The notes under the pieces were generated by a model, which worked only from the letters and a program-made list of their open reading frames with translations, was not told the origin of the DNA and did no database searches. Position numbers and translations under genes: made by a program. Positions 16,769 to 25,654 of a stretch of DNA of 64,000 bases are shown here, in pieces. The stretch is from an uncultured Alphaproteobacteria bacterium (GTDB lineage: Bacteria > Pseudomonadota > Alphaproteobacteria > Micropepsales > Micropepsaceae): NCBI GenBank assembly GCA_902826695.1, contig CADEFU010000002.1, positions 248,001 to 312,000 on the forward strand, in the 5' to 3' direction. The number at the start of each line of letters is the position of its first letter. Position 1 is the stretch's first letter.

Positions 16769-17700
16769 CCGCGGGTGAAGTCCACCAGGTTCTCCGGCGG
16801 CAAGCCTTGGTCGATGCGTTGGATCGTCGTTGCGACTTGACGCATGAACGATGCCGGGTCGGTGAACGCCGCCGAGTGCGACGTGATGACGATCTTCGGA
16901 TGCGACCAGAGCGGGCTCGTCGCCGGTAACGGTTCGGTGTTGAAAACGTCGAGCGAAGCGCCGCGCAGGTGTCCTCGGTCGATTGCCGCGATCAGGTCGC
17001 CTTCGACGAGGTGGCCGCCGCGTGCGGCATTGATCACGCAGGCGCCGTTCGGCAGGGCTGCAAACGTCTTTTCATTCAGGATGCCGCGCGTGTCCGGCGT
17101 GAGCGGCAACAGGCAGACGAGGATGTCGGTTTCACCCAGGAACGCGTGCAGTTGGCCCGAACCATGGAACGTGCGGACGCCGTCAACGTTTTTCGGCGTC
17201 GCGCTCCAGCCGAGTAGTTGGTAGTTCAGCGCGCTCAATGCGCGTGCGGCTGCTTGGCCGAGCACGCCGAAGCCTAGGATGCCCACGCGCACGAACGGTG
17301 CGCGCGGCGCCGGAAGTTGGCGCCACTTGCTTTCGCGTTGCAGCGCCGCGAAGTCGTTCATGCGGCGGTGCCAATAGAGCGTGTTGAAGACGACGTACTC
17401 GCTCATTGCTTGGGCGAGCGTGTCGTCTACGACGCGGGCGAGCGGGATGTGGCGCGGATAGGTCGTATCGGCCATGATGCCGTCGACGCCCGCACCCATC
17501 GAGAAGACGATCTTCAGGTTTGGGAGTTTGCGCAGCATCCCAGGCTGCGGCTTCCATGCGACGCAGTACATGATGTCTTTGGCGGTTGCCTCGTCGAACG
17601 AGGCGCGGACGTCGAGATCGGGCAAAAACCGTCGCAGGTGGGTCGTCCACGTGTCGTGCGGGAAGTTCGGTAGATCGAAGAGGAGCGCACCTTGCGGCAT
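16762..17700 (-). CDS. D-2-hydroxyacid dehydrogenase (glyoxylate/hydroxypyruvate reductase-like)
   Basis: 312 residues. Rossmann motif GILGFGVLGQAAARAL, the catalytic Arg in NAARGGHLVEGDL, a Glu (DVFNTEPLP) and a His (ITSHSAAFTDP) follow the order of the D-isomer-specific family; overall it is closest in form to GhrA-type reductases. It would reduce glyoxylate or hydroxypyruvate with NAD(P)H in the cytoplasm, though the substrate cannot be read from sequence. The start MPQGALLFDLPN is chosen because the in-frame upstream extension overlaps a terminator. Confidence 0.85.
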   Translation of the reverse strand: MPQGALLFDLPNFPHDTWTTHLRRFLPDLDVRASFDEATAKDIMYCVAWKPQPGMLRKLPNLKIVFSMGAGVDGIMADTTYPRHIPLARVVDDTLAQAMSEYVVFNTLYWHRRMNDFAALQRESKWRQLPAPRAPFVRVGILGFGVLGQAAARALSALNYQLLGWSATPKNVDGVRTFHGSGQLHAFLGETDILVCLLPLTPDTRGILNEKTFAALPNGACVINAARGGHLVEGDLIAAIDRGHLRGASLDVFNTEPLPATSPLWSHPKIVITSHSAAFTDPASFMRQVATTIQRIDQGLPPENLVDFTRGY

Positions 17701-17727
17701 GGACGTGTGTCTCGTTGCGGCCAAATG

Positions 17728-17764
17728 AAAAGGCCGCGGAGCATGCGTAGCTCGCGCGGCCAAA
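17728..17764 (-). terminator. Terminator of the cytochrome c gene
   Basis: On the minus strand GGCCGCGCGAGC and GCTCCGCGGCC pair with one bulge around a TACGCAT loop, followed by TTTTC. It lies between the stop of the cytochrome gene and the start of the dehydrogenase gene. Confidence 0.65.
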
Positions 17765-17784
17765 ATCAATGATGTCGACGGAAG

Positions 17785-18513
17785 TTAGTGGCCGGGTGCT
17801 GCCGGCGCGGGTTGTGCGGGGGCTGGTGCCGCCGGCGCGCCAGTCGGCGGCGCGGCGGGCGTCGCTCCCGGCGTCGCTGCAGGCGCCGCGCCCGGCGGTG
17901 GGGCCTGTACTTCGCCCGCGGGTTCGGCGGCGCCATCCGTTGGTGCAGCCGGTGCTGGCGGGGCGACCGGGTTCGGCGCCGGTATCGCAAGCGGGCTGTC
18001 GGAATGTGTGCGCAAGAAGGCAATCACGTTGATGCGGTCTTGCTGCTTTGAGAGGCCCGCGAACGACATCTTGGTGCCAGGGACCGCCCCTTTTGGATTC
18101 TTCAAGAAGGAATCGAGTTCGTCGTAACCCCAGGTCTTGTCTGCGAGCGCCTTCATCGAGCCAGAGTATGTGAATGTGGGATTAGAAGCGTGCTTCGCGC
18201 CAACGACGCCATAGATCGCGGGGCCAACCTTGTTCGGGCCGCCCTTTGCGATGTCGTGGCAGGTCGTGCAGCGCGAGAACACCTTCTCGCCCGCCGCAGC
18301 GTCTGCCGCCGGGATGACTGTGCCCCAGTCAGGTTTCACTTCGGCGACGACGGGACCGCTGCTGTCCGGCGTCTCAGCGACTTCGACCGCCATGCCGGGT
18401 TTGCCCGACTGGTGCGGCGCCATCCACTTTCCAACGACGATGTTCAAGCCGACGATGGCTAGAACGGTGGCGAGGACCCAGCCGAAAACTTTGTTCCATT
18501 CATAGGAATCCAT
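17785..18513 (-). CDS. Membrane-anchored class I cytochrome c
   Basis: 242 residues. An N-terminal membrane helix (about 10-28) is followed by a class I cytochrome domain with haem motif CTTCH (82-86) and the axial Met149 in PGTKMSF. The last 65 residues (178-242) are almost only Pro, Ala, Gly and Thr, a flexible tail not found in typical members. It should be anchored in the inner membrane facing the periplasm, carrying electrons to a terminal oxidase, as in CycM-like proteins of alphaproteobacteria. It is divergent from kdsB. Confidence 0.9.
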   Translation of the reverse strand: MDSYEWNKVFGWVLATVLAIVGLNIVVGKWMAPHQSGKPGMAVEVAETPDSSGPVVAEVKPDWGTVIPAADAAAGEKVFSRCTTCHDIAKGGPNKVGPAIYGVVGAKHASNPTFTYSGSMKALADKTWGYDELDSFLKNPKGAVPGTKMSFAGLSKQQDRINVIAFLRTHSDSPLAIPAPNPVAPPAPAAPTDGAAEPAGEVQAPPPGAAPAATPGATPAAPPTGAPAAPAPAQPAPAAPGH

Positions 18514-18677
18514 CAGTGCAATCCTTGACTCAACTGTGCTGGAAGGGGGTCGAAGCCGCCGCGCCGGCGGCGCAACGTTATGAAGGCGGCGAGACAATAG
18601 CGGTGGCGCTTTTCGGGTCATTGCGGCGGAACGTCGCATTTTGGCGGCGCGCTTAAGGCTAGAACACACTCGCCCAC

Positions 18678-19421
18678 ATGAGCGACGCACTGATCCTTAT
18701 TCCGGCCCGTATGGCCTCCACCCGGTTGCCGGGCAAACCTCTCGCAGACATCTGCGGTGCGCCGATGATCGTGCAGGTCTGGCGGCGCGCGATGGAGGCC
18801 AAGTGCGGGCGTGTTGCCGTCGCTGCCGCGGAGCGCGAAATCGTCGACGCGGTGACCCGGTCGGGTGGGGAAGCCGTGCTCACAGATCCCAACCATCCGT
18901 CGGGATCGGATCGAATTTACGAGGCGCTGAAGACGCTTGATGCGACTGCGACGCATGACGTCGTCGTCAACGTGCAGGGCGACCTGCCAACGCTTGACCC
19001 GGCCTTGGTGAGGGCGGTTGTCGAGGCGCTGAAGAATTCGGGTGCGGACATGTCCACCCTTGTGACCGAGATTCGCGAGCCGTCGGAGCGAACGAATCCG
19101 AACGTGGTGAAGGCGGTCGTTGCACTGCCAGATGGGGCAGCCGAGGGGCGGGCGCTTTACTTTACGCGGGCGACAGCGCCTTCGGGTGATGGGCCGCTTT
19201 ATCACCACATCGGTATTTACGCTTACCGCAGACAGGCGCTTGATCGCTTTGTGAAGTTGCCGCCATCTCCGCTGGAGAAGCGCGAGAAGCTGGAGCAGCT
19301 GCGCGCGCTTGAGGCGGGGATGACGATTGCGGTGCGCGTTGTCGATACAATGCCGCTTGGTGTCGATACCCCGGAAGATTTGGAACGCGCGCGGCAGATG
19401 CTGGCGAAAGGGATGAAATGA
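18678..19421 (+). CDS. kdsB: 3-deoxy-manno-octulosonate cytidylyltransferase
   Basis: 247 residues starting [20 protein letters not shown], the nucleotide-binding signature of CMP-KDO synthetase. Other family blocks are present ([43 protein letters not shown]). It activates KDO with CTP for lipopolysaccharide inner-core synthesis in the cytoplasm. The stop overlaps the start of pheA (ATGA), so the two are translationally coupled. Confidence 0.97.
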   Translation: MSDALILIPARMASTRLPGKPLADICGAPMIVQVWRRAMEAKCGRVAVAAAEREIVDAVTRSGGEAVLTDPNHPSGSDRIYEALKTLDATATHDVVVNVQGDLPTLDPALVRAVVEALKNSGADMSTLVTEIREPSERTNPNVVKAVVALPDGAAEGRALYFTRATAPSGDGPLYHHIGIYAYRRQALDRFVKLPPSPLEKREKLEQLRALEAGMTIAVRVVDTMPLGVDTPEDLERARQMLAKGMK

Positions 19422-20275
19422 GTCCGAGGCCGAACACGATCGCGTTCCAGGGTGAGCTTGGCGCCAATTCGCACTTGGCGTGCCGGGAGGTCTTTCCGGC
19501 GATGGAAGGGCTGCCGTGCCAGACGTTCGAGGATGCTTTCGCGGCGATGAGCGAAGGCAAGGCAAAGCTTGCGATGTTGCCGATCGAGAATTCGCTGCAC
19601 GGACGGATCGCGGACATTCATCACCTGCTGCCGGATTCCGGGCTCTACATTATCGGCGAACATTTCGTGCGCATTCATCATCAGCTGATGGCGATGAAGG
19701 GGGCGACGCTTGAAGGCCTTAAGTCGGTGATGAGTCAGACGCCGGCGCTCGGGCAGTGCCGCAACATCATCCGTTCGCTGGGCTTATCGATGATCGTGGG
19801 TGCGGATACCGCGGGCTCGGCGCGGCGGGTGGCCGAGATGAAGGACCCGACTGTGGCTGCGCTTGCATCCACGTTGGCGGCGGAAATCTACGGGCTCAAC
19901 ATTTTGAAGGCCAACGTCGAAGATGCTGCGCACAACACAACGCGGTTCTTGATCCTGGCTAGCGAACCGGACGATGCGGAAGCCGGCACCGGCGATGTCG
20001 TGACGACATTCGTGTTCCGCGTGCGCAATGTGCCGGCGGCGCTGTACAAGGCGATGGGCGGGTTCGCGACGAACGGTGTGAACATGACAAAGCTTGAGTC
20101 GTATCAGCTCGAAGGCTCGTTCAACGCGACGCAATTCTACGCCGACGTCGAGGGGCATCCTGAGGATCGGCATGTGCGGCTTGCGCTGGAAGAGCTGCAG
20201 TTCTTTACGACGCACCTGCGGATCTTGGGTGTTTATCCGGCGCATCCGTTCCGGAAGTCCGTGGCCGCGAGCTAG
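19418..20275 (+). CDS. pheA: Prephenate dehydratase
   Basis: 285 residues: a stand-alone prephenate dehydratase with a C-terminal ACT domain and no chorismate mutase part. The start [18 protein letters not shown], the catalytic region NTTRFLILA and the ACT-domain [20 protein letters not shown] are all visible. It converts prephenate to phenylpyruvate; the ACT domain mediates phenylalanine inhibition. It overlaps kdsB by four bases and converges on nudC, with 9 bases between stops. Confidence 0.96.
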   Translation: MSPRPNTIAFQGELGANSHLACREVFPAMEGLPCQTFEDAFAAMSEGKAKLAMLPIENSLHGRIADIHHLLPDSGLYIIGEHFVRIHHQLMAMKGATLEGLKSVMSQTPALGQCRNIIRSLGLSMIVGADTAGSARRVAEMKDPTVAALASTLAAEIYGLNILKANVEDAAHNTTRFLILASEPDDAEAGTGDVVTTFVFRVRNVPAALYKAMGGFATNGVNMTKLESYQLEGSFNATQFYADVEGHPEDRHVRLALEELQFFTTHLRILGVYPAHPFRKSVAAS

Positions 20276-20284
20276 GCCACGCGG

Positions 20285-21220
20285 CTAAGCGTCTTCGACC
20301 CAGCTTTTTACCAGCTGGTGTGCGATGGCGAGCGATGGGGGCATGCGCAGCTCCGGCGTGCCTTTTCGCAGGGCGGCCCGGCATTGATCCTTCGTGAACC
20401 ACTGTGCGTCTGAGAGTTCGTTCATATCGAGCGTGATCTCGGTCGTGGCGGCGGTCGCGTAGCAGCCGATCATCAGCGACGACGGGTAGGGCCAAGGCTG
20501 CGTCGAGTGGAAGAAGACCTCACCGGTTCTGATGCCGGCTTCTTCGTGGAGTTCGCGGGCGACGGCTTCTTCGATCGTTTCGCCCGGTTCGACGAAGCCC
20601 GCGAGCGCCGAATAGAAGCCTTGCGGCCATTTCGCTTGACGGCCGAGTAGGCATTTGTCGCCGTTGAGCGCCAGCATGATCACGACGGGATCGGTGCGCG
20701 GGAAGTGCTCGGTGTTGCAGTTATCGCAGTAGCGTTTGTAACCGGCGTCGGCGAGGACGGTGGCTGCGCCGCAGTTCGCGCAGAAGCCGTGGCGCTGGTG
20801 CCAATCGATGATCGACTTGGCTTGCGCGAGGATTGCCGCGTCGCCCGCGTCGATTTCTTCGGCGATTGTGCGCAGATCGGAGAACTGGCCGAGCCCTGCG
20901 AGCGGGCCGTCGGCTGCCGGGTCGGACTGCTTCGAAATGTCGATCGCAAAATGCGCGGTGTCGCGCAGAAGCCCTAAGAAGACAACCGGGGTTCCCGGTT
21001 TGATCAGCTGGGTTGCGAGTTCGGTCGTGATCCAGCCGGTCTCGCGCTTGCCTTCGCGGTTTTTGATCAGGAACGGCATCAGCTTCCAAACCGGGATGAA
21101 CAGCGAGCGCTTGTCCGCGACGGCCGCGCCCAGCCATTCCTGGTTCACGCGATAGTGCGCGGCGCGATCCAGCGGCGAGTTTGCGAAAATGTTCGGGTTT
21201 TTGGGCAGAAGCAGGCTCAT
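20285..21220 (-). CDS. nudC: NAD+ diphosphatase / NAD-decapping Nudix hydrolase NudC
   Basis: 311 residues. An N-terminal domain, then a zinc ribbon with four Cys (CANCG ... YCDNCN), then the Nudix box GFVEPGETIEEAVARELHEE and the NudC-specific SQPWPYPSSLM-type motif. The enzyme cleaves NADH to NMNH and AMP and in other bacteria removes NAD caps from RNA. Only one member of this family is seen in the window. The gene stands alone, divergent from ffs. Confidence 0.96.
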   Translation of the reverse strand: MSLLLPKNPNIFANSPLDRAAHYRVNQEWLGAAVADKRSLFIPVWKLMPFLIKNREGKRETGWITTELATQLIKPGTPVVFLGLLRDTAHFAIDISKQSDPAADGPLAGLGQFSDLRTIAEEIDAGDAAILAQAKSIIDWHQRHGFCANCGAATVLADAGYKRYCDNCNTEHFPRTDPVVIMLALNGDKCLLGRQAKWPQGFYSALAGFVEPGETIEEAVARELHEEAGIRTGEVFFHSTQPWPYPSSLMIGCYATAATTEITLDMNELSDAQWFTKDQCRAALRKGTPELRMPPSLAIAHQLVKSWVEDA

Positions 21221-21342
21221 ACGCCCCCCAAGGTCGTGCGGCGAAAATCCACAGAAACGGGCGCGACAATTGCACGAGGCTTAGGGCCGCTGCAACGGAG
21301 GAAAGCTTGCGTTTGCGGGTGCTCGTTCTGCTATAGTTTTGG

Positions 21343-21440
21343 CGGGAGGTTGGCGGCGGACGTGTCCCTCGCCAACCCGGTCAGATCCGGAAGGAAGCAG
21401 CCGTAACGAGTTTCGACTCGGGTCGTTCACCAGCCTCCCA
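21343..21440 (+). ncRNA. ffs: Bacterial signal recognition particle RNA (4.5S, small type)
   Basis: The nearly invariant SRP domain IV strand (GGTCAGATCCGGAAGGAAGC at 21379-21398, continuing into AGCC) is present with its GGAA tetraloop. The ends (GGGAGGTTGG near 21344 and CCAGCCTCCC at 21430-21439) pair to close the rod. A TATAGT -10 box lies at 21332-21337. The RNA binds Ffh and targets membrane proteins; the position directly before dnaX is the conserved alphaproteobacterial arrangement. Ends are estimated from pairing, give or take a few bases. Confidence 0.96.
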
Positions 21441-21471
21441 CCTTCGCCCCGCTTCGCGGGGCTTCGGTGGG
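21437..21471 (+). terminator. Hairpin after ffs, in the ffs-dnaX gap
   Basis: CCCACC-TTC-GCCCCG-CTTCG-CGGGGC-TTC-GGTGGG forms two stacked stems with a symmetric TTC/TTC internal loop. It starts within the last bases of the SRP RNA and ends 27 bases before dnaX. There is no T-run, so it may act as a processing signal or partial attenuator instead of a full terminator. Confidence 0.5.
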
Positions 21472-21497
21472 CGCAGCCCACCTACGCGGACCATCGG

Positions 21498-23324
21498 ATG
21501 GCGAAGAAGGATAAGGGGTCGGACGCTCCTGCGGACGAGCCGGGCTTGGACTTGAAGGATGTGCCCAAACACATTGTGCTTGGGGCGCCTAAGCTTTCGT
21601 CGCAAAGCAAGATCCATACGCCGTATCGGGTGTTGGCGCGCAAGTACCGGCCGCAGACGTTTGAGGATGCGTTTATCGGGCAAGCGGCGATGGTGCGCAC
21701 GCTGGCGAATGCGTTCGCTGCGGGGCGGATTGCCCATGCGTTCATGCTGACGGGCGTGCGCGGGGTGGGCAAGACGACGACGGCGCGCATTGTGGCGAAG
21801 GCGCTGAACTGCATTGGCAAAGATGGAAAGCGCACAGAGCCGACGGTGACGCCGTGCGGCGTGTGCGAGCCTTGCAAGTCGATTGCGGAGTCGCGGTGCA
21901 CGGACGTGTTCGAGATGGACGCGGCGTCGCGGACGGGCATCGACGATATTCGCGAGATCGTCGAAGGCGTGCGCTACGCGCCGGCCGAGGTCCGGTTCAA
22001 GGTCTACATCATCGACGAAGTTCACATGCTGTCGAAGCAGGCGTTCAACGGGTTGCTCAAGACGCTCGAAGAACCGCCGCCGCATGTGAAGTTCATTTTC
22101 GCGACAACGGAAATTCGCAAAGTGCCGATCACGGTGCTGTCGCGGTGCCAGCGGTTCGATCTGAAGCGCGTGCCGGTGGACGAACTCGCGGCGCATTTGG
22201 GATTTGTGTGCAAGTCGGAGGCGCAGCCGGCCGACGATGCGGCGCTGGCGCTGATTGCGCGGGCGGCGGAAGGGTCGGCGCGCGATGCACTGTCGTTGCT
22301 CGATCAGGCGTTCGCGCATGCGGGTGGCGCGAAGATCGAGGAAGAGGCCGTACGCACGATGCTGGGCCTTGCGGATCGCAGCCGTGGGCTTCAGCTGTTT
22401 GCGATGCTGATGCGCGGGCAGATCGGCGAGGCGCTGGTCGAGTTTCGGACGCAGTACGATTCCGGCGCCGACCCGCTCGCGGTGCTGCAGGATCTCGCGC
22501 AGATTTGTCATGAGGTGACGCGGACGAAGGTGTTGTCTGGCGTGTCGAGTGCGGGGGCGACTGCGGAAGAGGCGAAGCGCCTGAAAGAGCTGGCGGAGAA
22601 GCTCTCCGTGCCGCAGCTTGCGCGGACGTGGCAGCTGATGCTGAAGGCGCTGGCCGAAGTGCAGGCGGCGCCGGATGCGGCGGCGGCGACCGAGATGGCG
22701 CTCATTCGCGTGGCCTATGCGGCGGAGTTGCCGCCGACGGATCAGTTGTTGCGGAACGCCGGGACGGGGGCGCCGGCGGCGTCGCCCTCATCGCCGGCGC
22801 GCAGCGGTTCGAGTGCGCCGCCGCCAGCGCCCTCGTTGCGCGCAACGAGCGGACCTCAGGCCGCGCGTACTGAGCCGACGATGAGTGCGGCGCCTCAGGC
22901 AGTGCAAGCCGCGCCGCGCGTCACGTTGCAGAACTTTGCCGACATGGTCGCTCTTGCGCGTGAGAACCGCGAAGTCAGACTGGTCTATGCGCTTGAGCAT
23001 TGGGTTCATCTGGTGCGTTTCGAGCCCAAGCGGCTTGAGCTGCGGCTCGATCCGGCGGCACCACCCGCGTTGCCGGGCGAGTTGTCGGACAAGCTTGCGC
23101 GGTGGACCGGCGAGCGCTGGGTTGTCACGGTGTCGAGTGCGCAGGGCGAGGCGACGATTGCCCAGCAGAAAGAAACCGAGGATCAGGCGCGGCGCGCGTC
23201 GGCGGCGCAGGATCCGCTGCTGAAGGCGGCGATGGCCGCGTTTCCCGGCGCAAAGATCGTTGCCGTGCGCGACCGCGATGCGTTCGATGTCGAAGGCGAA
23301 GTTGAAGGTGGGGAGGCCTCGTGA
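21498..23324 (+). CDS. dnaX: DNA polymerase III subunit gamma/tau
   Basis: 608 residues from MAKKDKGSDAPADE. The clamp-loader AAA+ core starts with YRVLARKYRPQTFEDAFIGQ, then Walker A GVRGVGKTTT, a zinc site with the spacing C-x14-CGVCEPC, the DEVHMLS box and the sensor region ATTEIRKVPITVLSRCQRF. A Pro/Ala-rich linker (about 420-470) leads to a C-terminal tau-type domain. It is the central subunit of the replicative clamp loader. The reading frame is open back into ffs, but no ribosome site supports that. No A-rich slippery site was seen. Confidence 0.97.
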   Translation: MAKKDKGSDAPADEPGLDLKDVPKHIVLGAPKLSSQSKIHTPYRVLARKYRPQTFEDAFIGQAAMVRTLANAFAAGRIAHAFMLTGVRGVGKTTTARIVAKALNCIGKDGKRTEPTVTPCGVCEPCKSIAESRCTDVFEMDAASRTGIDDIREIVEGVRYAPAEVRFKVYIIDEVHMLSKQAFNGLLKTLEEPPPHVKFIFATTEIRKVPITVLSRCQRFDLKRVPVDELAAHLGFVCKSEAQPADDAALALIARAAEGSARDALSLLDQAFAHAGGAKIEEEAVRTMLGLADRSRGLQLFAMLMRGQIGEALVEFRTQYDSGADPLAVLQDLAQICHEVTRTKVLSGVSSAGATAEEAKRLKELAEKLSVPQLARTWQLMLKALAEVQAAPDAAAATEMALIRVAYAAELPPTDQLLRNAGTGAPAASPSSPARSGSSAPPPAPSLRATSGPQAARTEPTMSAAPQAVQAAPRVTLQNFADMVALARENREVRLVYALEHWVHLVRFEPKRLELRLDPAAPPALPGELSDKLARWTGERWVVTVSSAQGEATIAQQKETEDQARRASAAQDPLLKAAMAAFPGAKIVAVRDRDAFDVEGEVEGGEAS

Positions 23325-23638
23325 AGAATTTCGGCGATATCATGAAGCAGGCGCAGCAGCTGCAGAAGCAGTTCCAGGACGCTCAGGAGCGTGTGACCGC
23401 GCTCGAAGCCGAGGGCCAATCCGGCGGTGGCATGGTGAGGGTCAAGATCAACGGCAAAGGCTTGGTGTCGGGCGTGCAAATCGACCCGTCGCTGATCGAC
23501 CCGAAAGAGCCGGGCCTGCTCGAAGATCTGGTGCGCGCGGCGGTGAACGATGCGCGCGCGAAAGTGGACGCGCTGGTCGAGAGCGAGATGGCGAAGGTCA
23601 CAGGTGGCTTGCCGTTGCCGCCGGGCTTCAAAATTTAA
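23321..23638 (+). CDS. ybaB: YbaB/EbfC family nucleoid-associated protein
   Basis: 105 residues with a GTG start that overlaps the dnaX stop (GTGA) and a GGGAGG site upstream. The pattern [41 protein letters not shown] and [14 protein letters not shown] is typical. The small dimeric protein binds DNA and is coded between dnaX and recR in most proteobacteria. Confidence 0.97.
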   Translation: MKNFGDIMKQAQQLQKQFQDAQERVTALEAEGQSGGGMVRVKINGKGLVSGVQIDPSLIDPKEPGLLEDLVRAAVNDARAKVDALVESEMAKVTGGLPLPPGFKI

Positions 23639-23642
23639 CCCA

Positions 23643-24245
23643 ATGGCGGCGCTCTCCGGACCTGAGATCGAACGGTTGGTTCAGCTCTTGAGCCGCTTGC
23701 CCGGCTTGGGCCCGCGGTCGGCGCGGCGGGCGGCGCTGGTGCTCATCAAGAAGAAGGAAAGTCTTTTGCAGCCGCTCGCGGCCGCTCTGGAAGAGGCGGG
23801 ACGGGTGATCAAGTCGTGCGGGACGTGCGGCAATCTCGATACGTCCGATCCGTGCGGCGTGTGCGCCGACGCGAAGCGGGACGCGGGCCTCATCTGCGTC
23901 GTCGAAGATGTTGCCGATCTCTGGGCGCTTGAACGCGCGGGCGTGTTTCGCGGGCGCTATCATGTGCTCGGCGGCACGCTGTCCGCGCTTGACGGGCGCG
24001 GGCCGGATCAACTGAACTTGGGCTCGCTGATCGAGCGGGTGAGGGCCGGCGGTGTTCGGGAAGTGGTGCTTGGGCTGAATGCGACCGTGGAAGGGCAAAC
24101 GACCGCGCACTACGTGACGGACATGATCGCGCCGCTCGGCGTGTCGGTGACCCGGTTAGCGCACGGCGTGCCGGTGGGCGGGGAACTGGACTATCTCGAC
24201 GAAGGCACGCTGGCGGCCGCGTTTGCGGCGCGGCGGGCGATGTAG
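23643..24245 (+). CDS. recR: Recombination mediator RecR
   Basis: 200 residues from the ATG at 23643, four bases after the ybaB stop. The helix-hairpin-helix region [16 protein letters not shown], the four-Cys zinc finger ([16 protein letters not shown]), and the Toprim domain ([35 protein letters not shown]-type end) are present. RecR works with RecO and RecF to load RecA at single-strand gaps. Confidence 0.97.
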   Translation: MAALSGPEIERLVQLLSRLPGLGPRSARRAALVLIKKKESLLQPLAAALEEAGRVIKSCGTCGNLDTSDPCGVCADAKRDAGLICVVEDVADLWALERAGVFRGRYHVLGGTLSALDGRGPDQLNLGSLIERVRAGGVREVVLGLNATVEGQTTAHYVTDMIAPLGVSVTRLAHGVPVGGELDYLDEGTLAAAFAARRAM

Positions 24246-24283
24246 CTAGCGCCAGGCGGTGAGGGGCGCTAAACCCTCGCGCC

Positions 24284-25654
24284 ATGTTTCTTTCGATTTC
24301 GACCACGCACCGGCCTGCGACCGATCTGGGCTTCCTTTTGATGAAGCATCCAGAGCGCATGCATGAGGTCGAGGTGGGGTTTGGGAAGGCGGTCGTCTTC
24401 TATCCGATCGCGACGGACGAGCGTTGCGAGGCGGTGCTGACGCTCGACGTCGATCCTATCGGGCTCGTGCGCGGACGCGGCGAGGCGGAAGGGTTGCTCG
24501 ATCAATATGTGAATGACCGGCCGTATGCTGCGTCTTCGTTTCTGTCCGTGGGGTTAAACCGCATCTTCCGAACCGCGATGACGGGGGTGTCGCGGGAACG
24601 AGCGGAACTTGCGGCTGCAAAGATTCCGCTTGTTGTGAAGGTTTGTCCGCTGCCGGTGCGAGGCGGGGAGGAGTTGCTCGGCACGTTGTTCGCGCCGCTG
24701 GGGTGGAAGGTTTCGTTCGAGCGGGTCGAGGGGCCGCATGGGCCGTCTCGGTATGTTTCGCTGACGCTTGAGGGTGAGCAGCGGGTCGCGGAGGCGTTGT
24801 CGCATCTCTACGTGCTGATCCCCGTGCTCGATGACGACAAGCATTACTGGTCGGGCGATGATGAGGTGGAGAAGCTGCTCGCGAAGGCGGGGGCTTGGCT
24901 TGGCACCCACCCGTCGAAGGAACTGATCGCGAAGCGTTACCTGAAGCGGCGGCGGCTTGCGCGCATGGCGTTGGCGCGGCTCGCCAGCGAAGATCAAGCG
25001 GAGCTTGAGGCGCCGGAGGTGCGGCAGACGCGCGAGGAGGCGCTCGAGGCGCCTGTCCGGTTGAACGATCTACGTCTTGATGCGGTCGTCGAGGCGTTGG
25101 CGGCGACGGGTGCAAAGTTCGTCGTGGACCTTGGGTGCGGCGAGGGGAAGTTGCTTGGCCGGCTCATGCGCGACCGGCGGTTTGAGAAGATTGTCGGGCT
25201 CGACGCGTCTTCGCGGGCGCTGGAGACGGCGCGCGATCGGTTGAAGCTCGATATGGCGGGCGGGCCAAAGCGCGAGCGGGTGACGCTGCTTCACGGCGCA
25301 CTGACCTATCGCGATGAGCGGTGGGCCGGTGCGGAGGCGGTGTCGCTGGTCGAGGTGATCGAGCACTTGGACGCAGATCGGCTGCCCGCGCTTGAGAAGG
25401 CCGTGTTCGGCGTGGCGCAACCGAAGCACGTCGTCGTGACCACACCGAATGCGGAATACAACGTGCTGTTCGAAAAGCTAACCGCGGGGGCCTTCCGGCA
25501 TCCGGATCACCGCTTCGAGTGGACGCGGGCGGAGTTTGCGGCGTGGGCCGGCGGCGTGGCTGAGCGTTGCGGCTATGCGGTCAGCTATGCCGGGGTTGGC
25601 GAGGCGCATCCGGAACACGGGGCACCGACGCAGATGGCGGTGTTTGCGCGATGA
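24284..25654 (+). CDS. hen1: Bacterial Hen1: 3'-terminal RNA ribose 2'-O-methyltransferase
   Basis: 456 residues. The N-terminal ligase-activating domain (about 1-240) begins MFLSISTTHRPATDLGFLLMK and includes ASSFLSVGLNRIFRTAM. The C-terminal domain is a SAM methyltransferase: VVDLGCGEGKLLGRL, then the Hen1 metal-site residues in SLVEVIEHLDADR and in HPDHRFEWTR. Bacterial Hen1 adds a 2'-O-methyl group at the 3' end of damaged RNA before Pnkp seals it, preventing recleavage. The stop overlaps the start of pnkp (ATGA). No ribosome site is evident ahead of the ATG. Confidence 0.94.
   Translation: MFLSISTTHRPATDLGFLLMKHPERMHEVEVGFGKAVVFYPIATDERCEAVLTLDVDPIGLVRGRGEAEGLLDQYVNDRPYAASSFLSVGLNRIFRTAMTGVSRERAELAAAKIPLVVKVCPLPVRGGEELLGTLFAPLGWKVSFERVEGPHGPSRYVSLTLEGEQRVAEALSHLYVLIPVLDDDKHYWSGDDEVEKLLAKAGAWLGTHPSKELIAKRYLKRRRLARMALARLASEDQAELEAPEVRQTREEALEAPVRLNDLRLDAVVEALAATGAKFVVDLGCGEGKLLGRLMRDRRFEKIVGLDASSRALETARDRLKLDMAGGPKRERVTLLHGALTYRDERWAGAEAVSLVEVIEHLDADRLPALEKAVFGVAQPKHVVVTTPNAEYNVLFEKLTAGAFRHPDHRFEWTRAEFAAWAGGVAERCGYAVSYAGVGEAHPEHGAPTQMAVFAR

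Noticed and set aside
21339-21497. N-terminal extension of dnaX into the SRP RNA
   Set aside because: The extension lies in ffs and its hairpin and lacks a ribosome site; the family-like start is at 21498.
21498-23324. Programmed frameshift in dnaX
   Set aside because: No A-rich slippery heptamer with a following hairpin was seen in the linker region.
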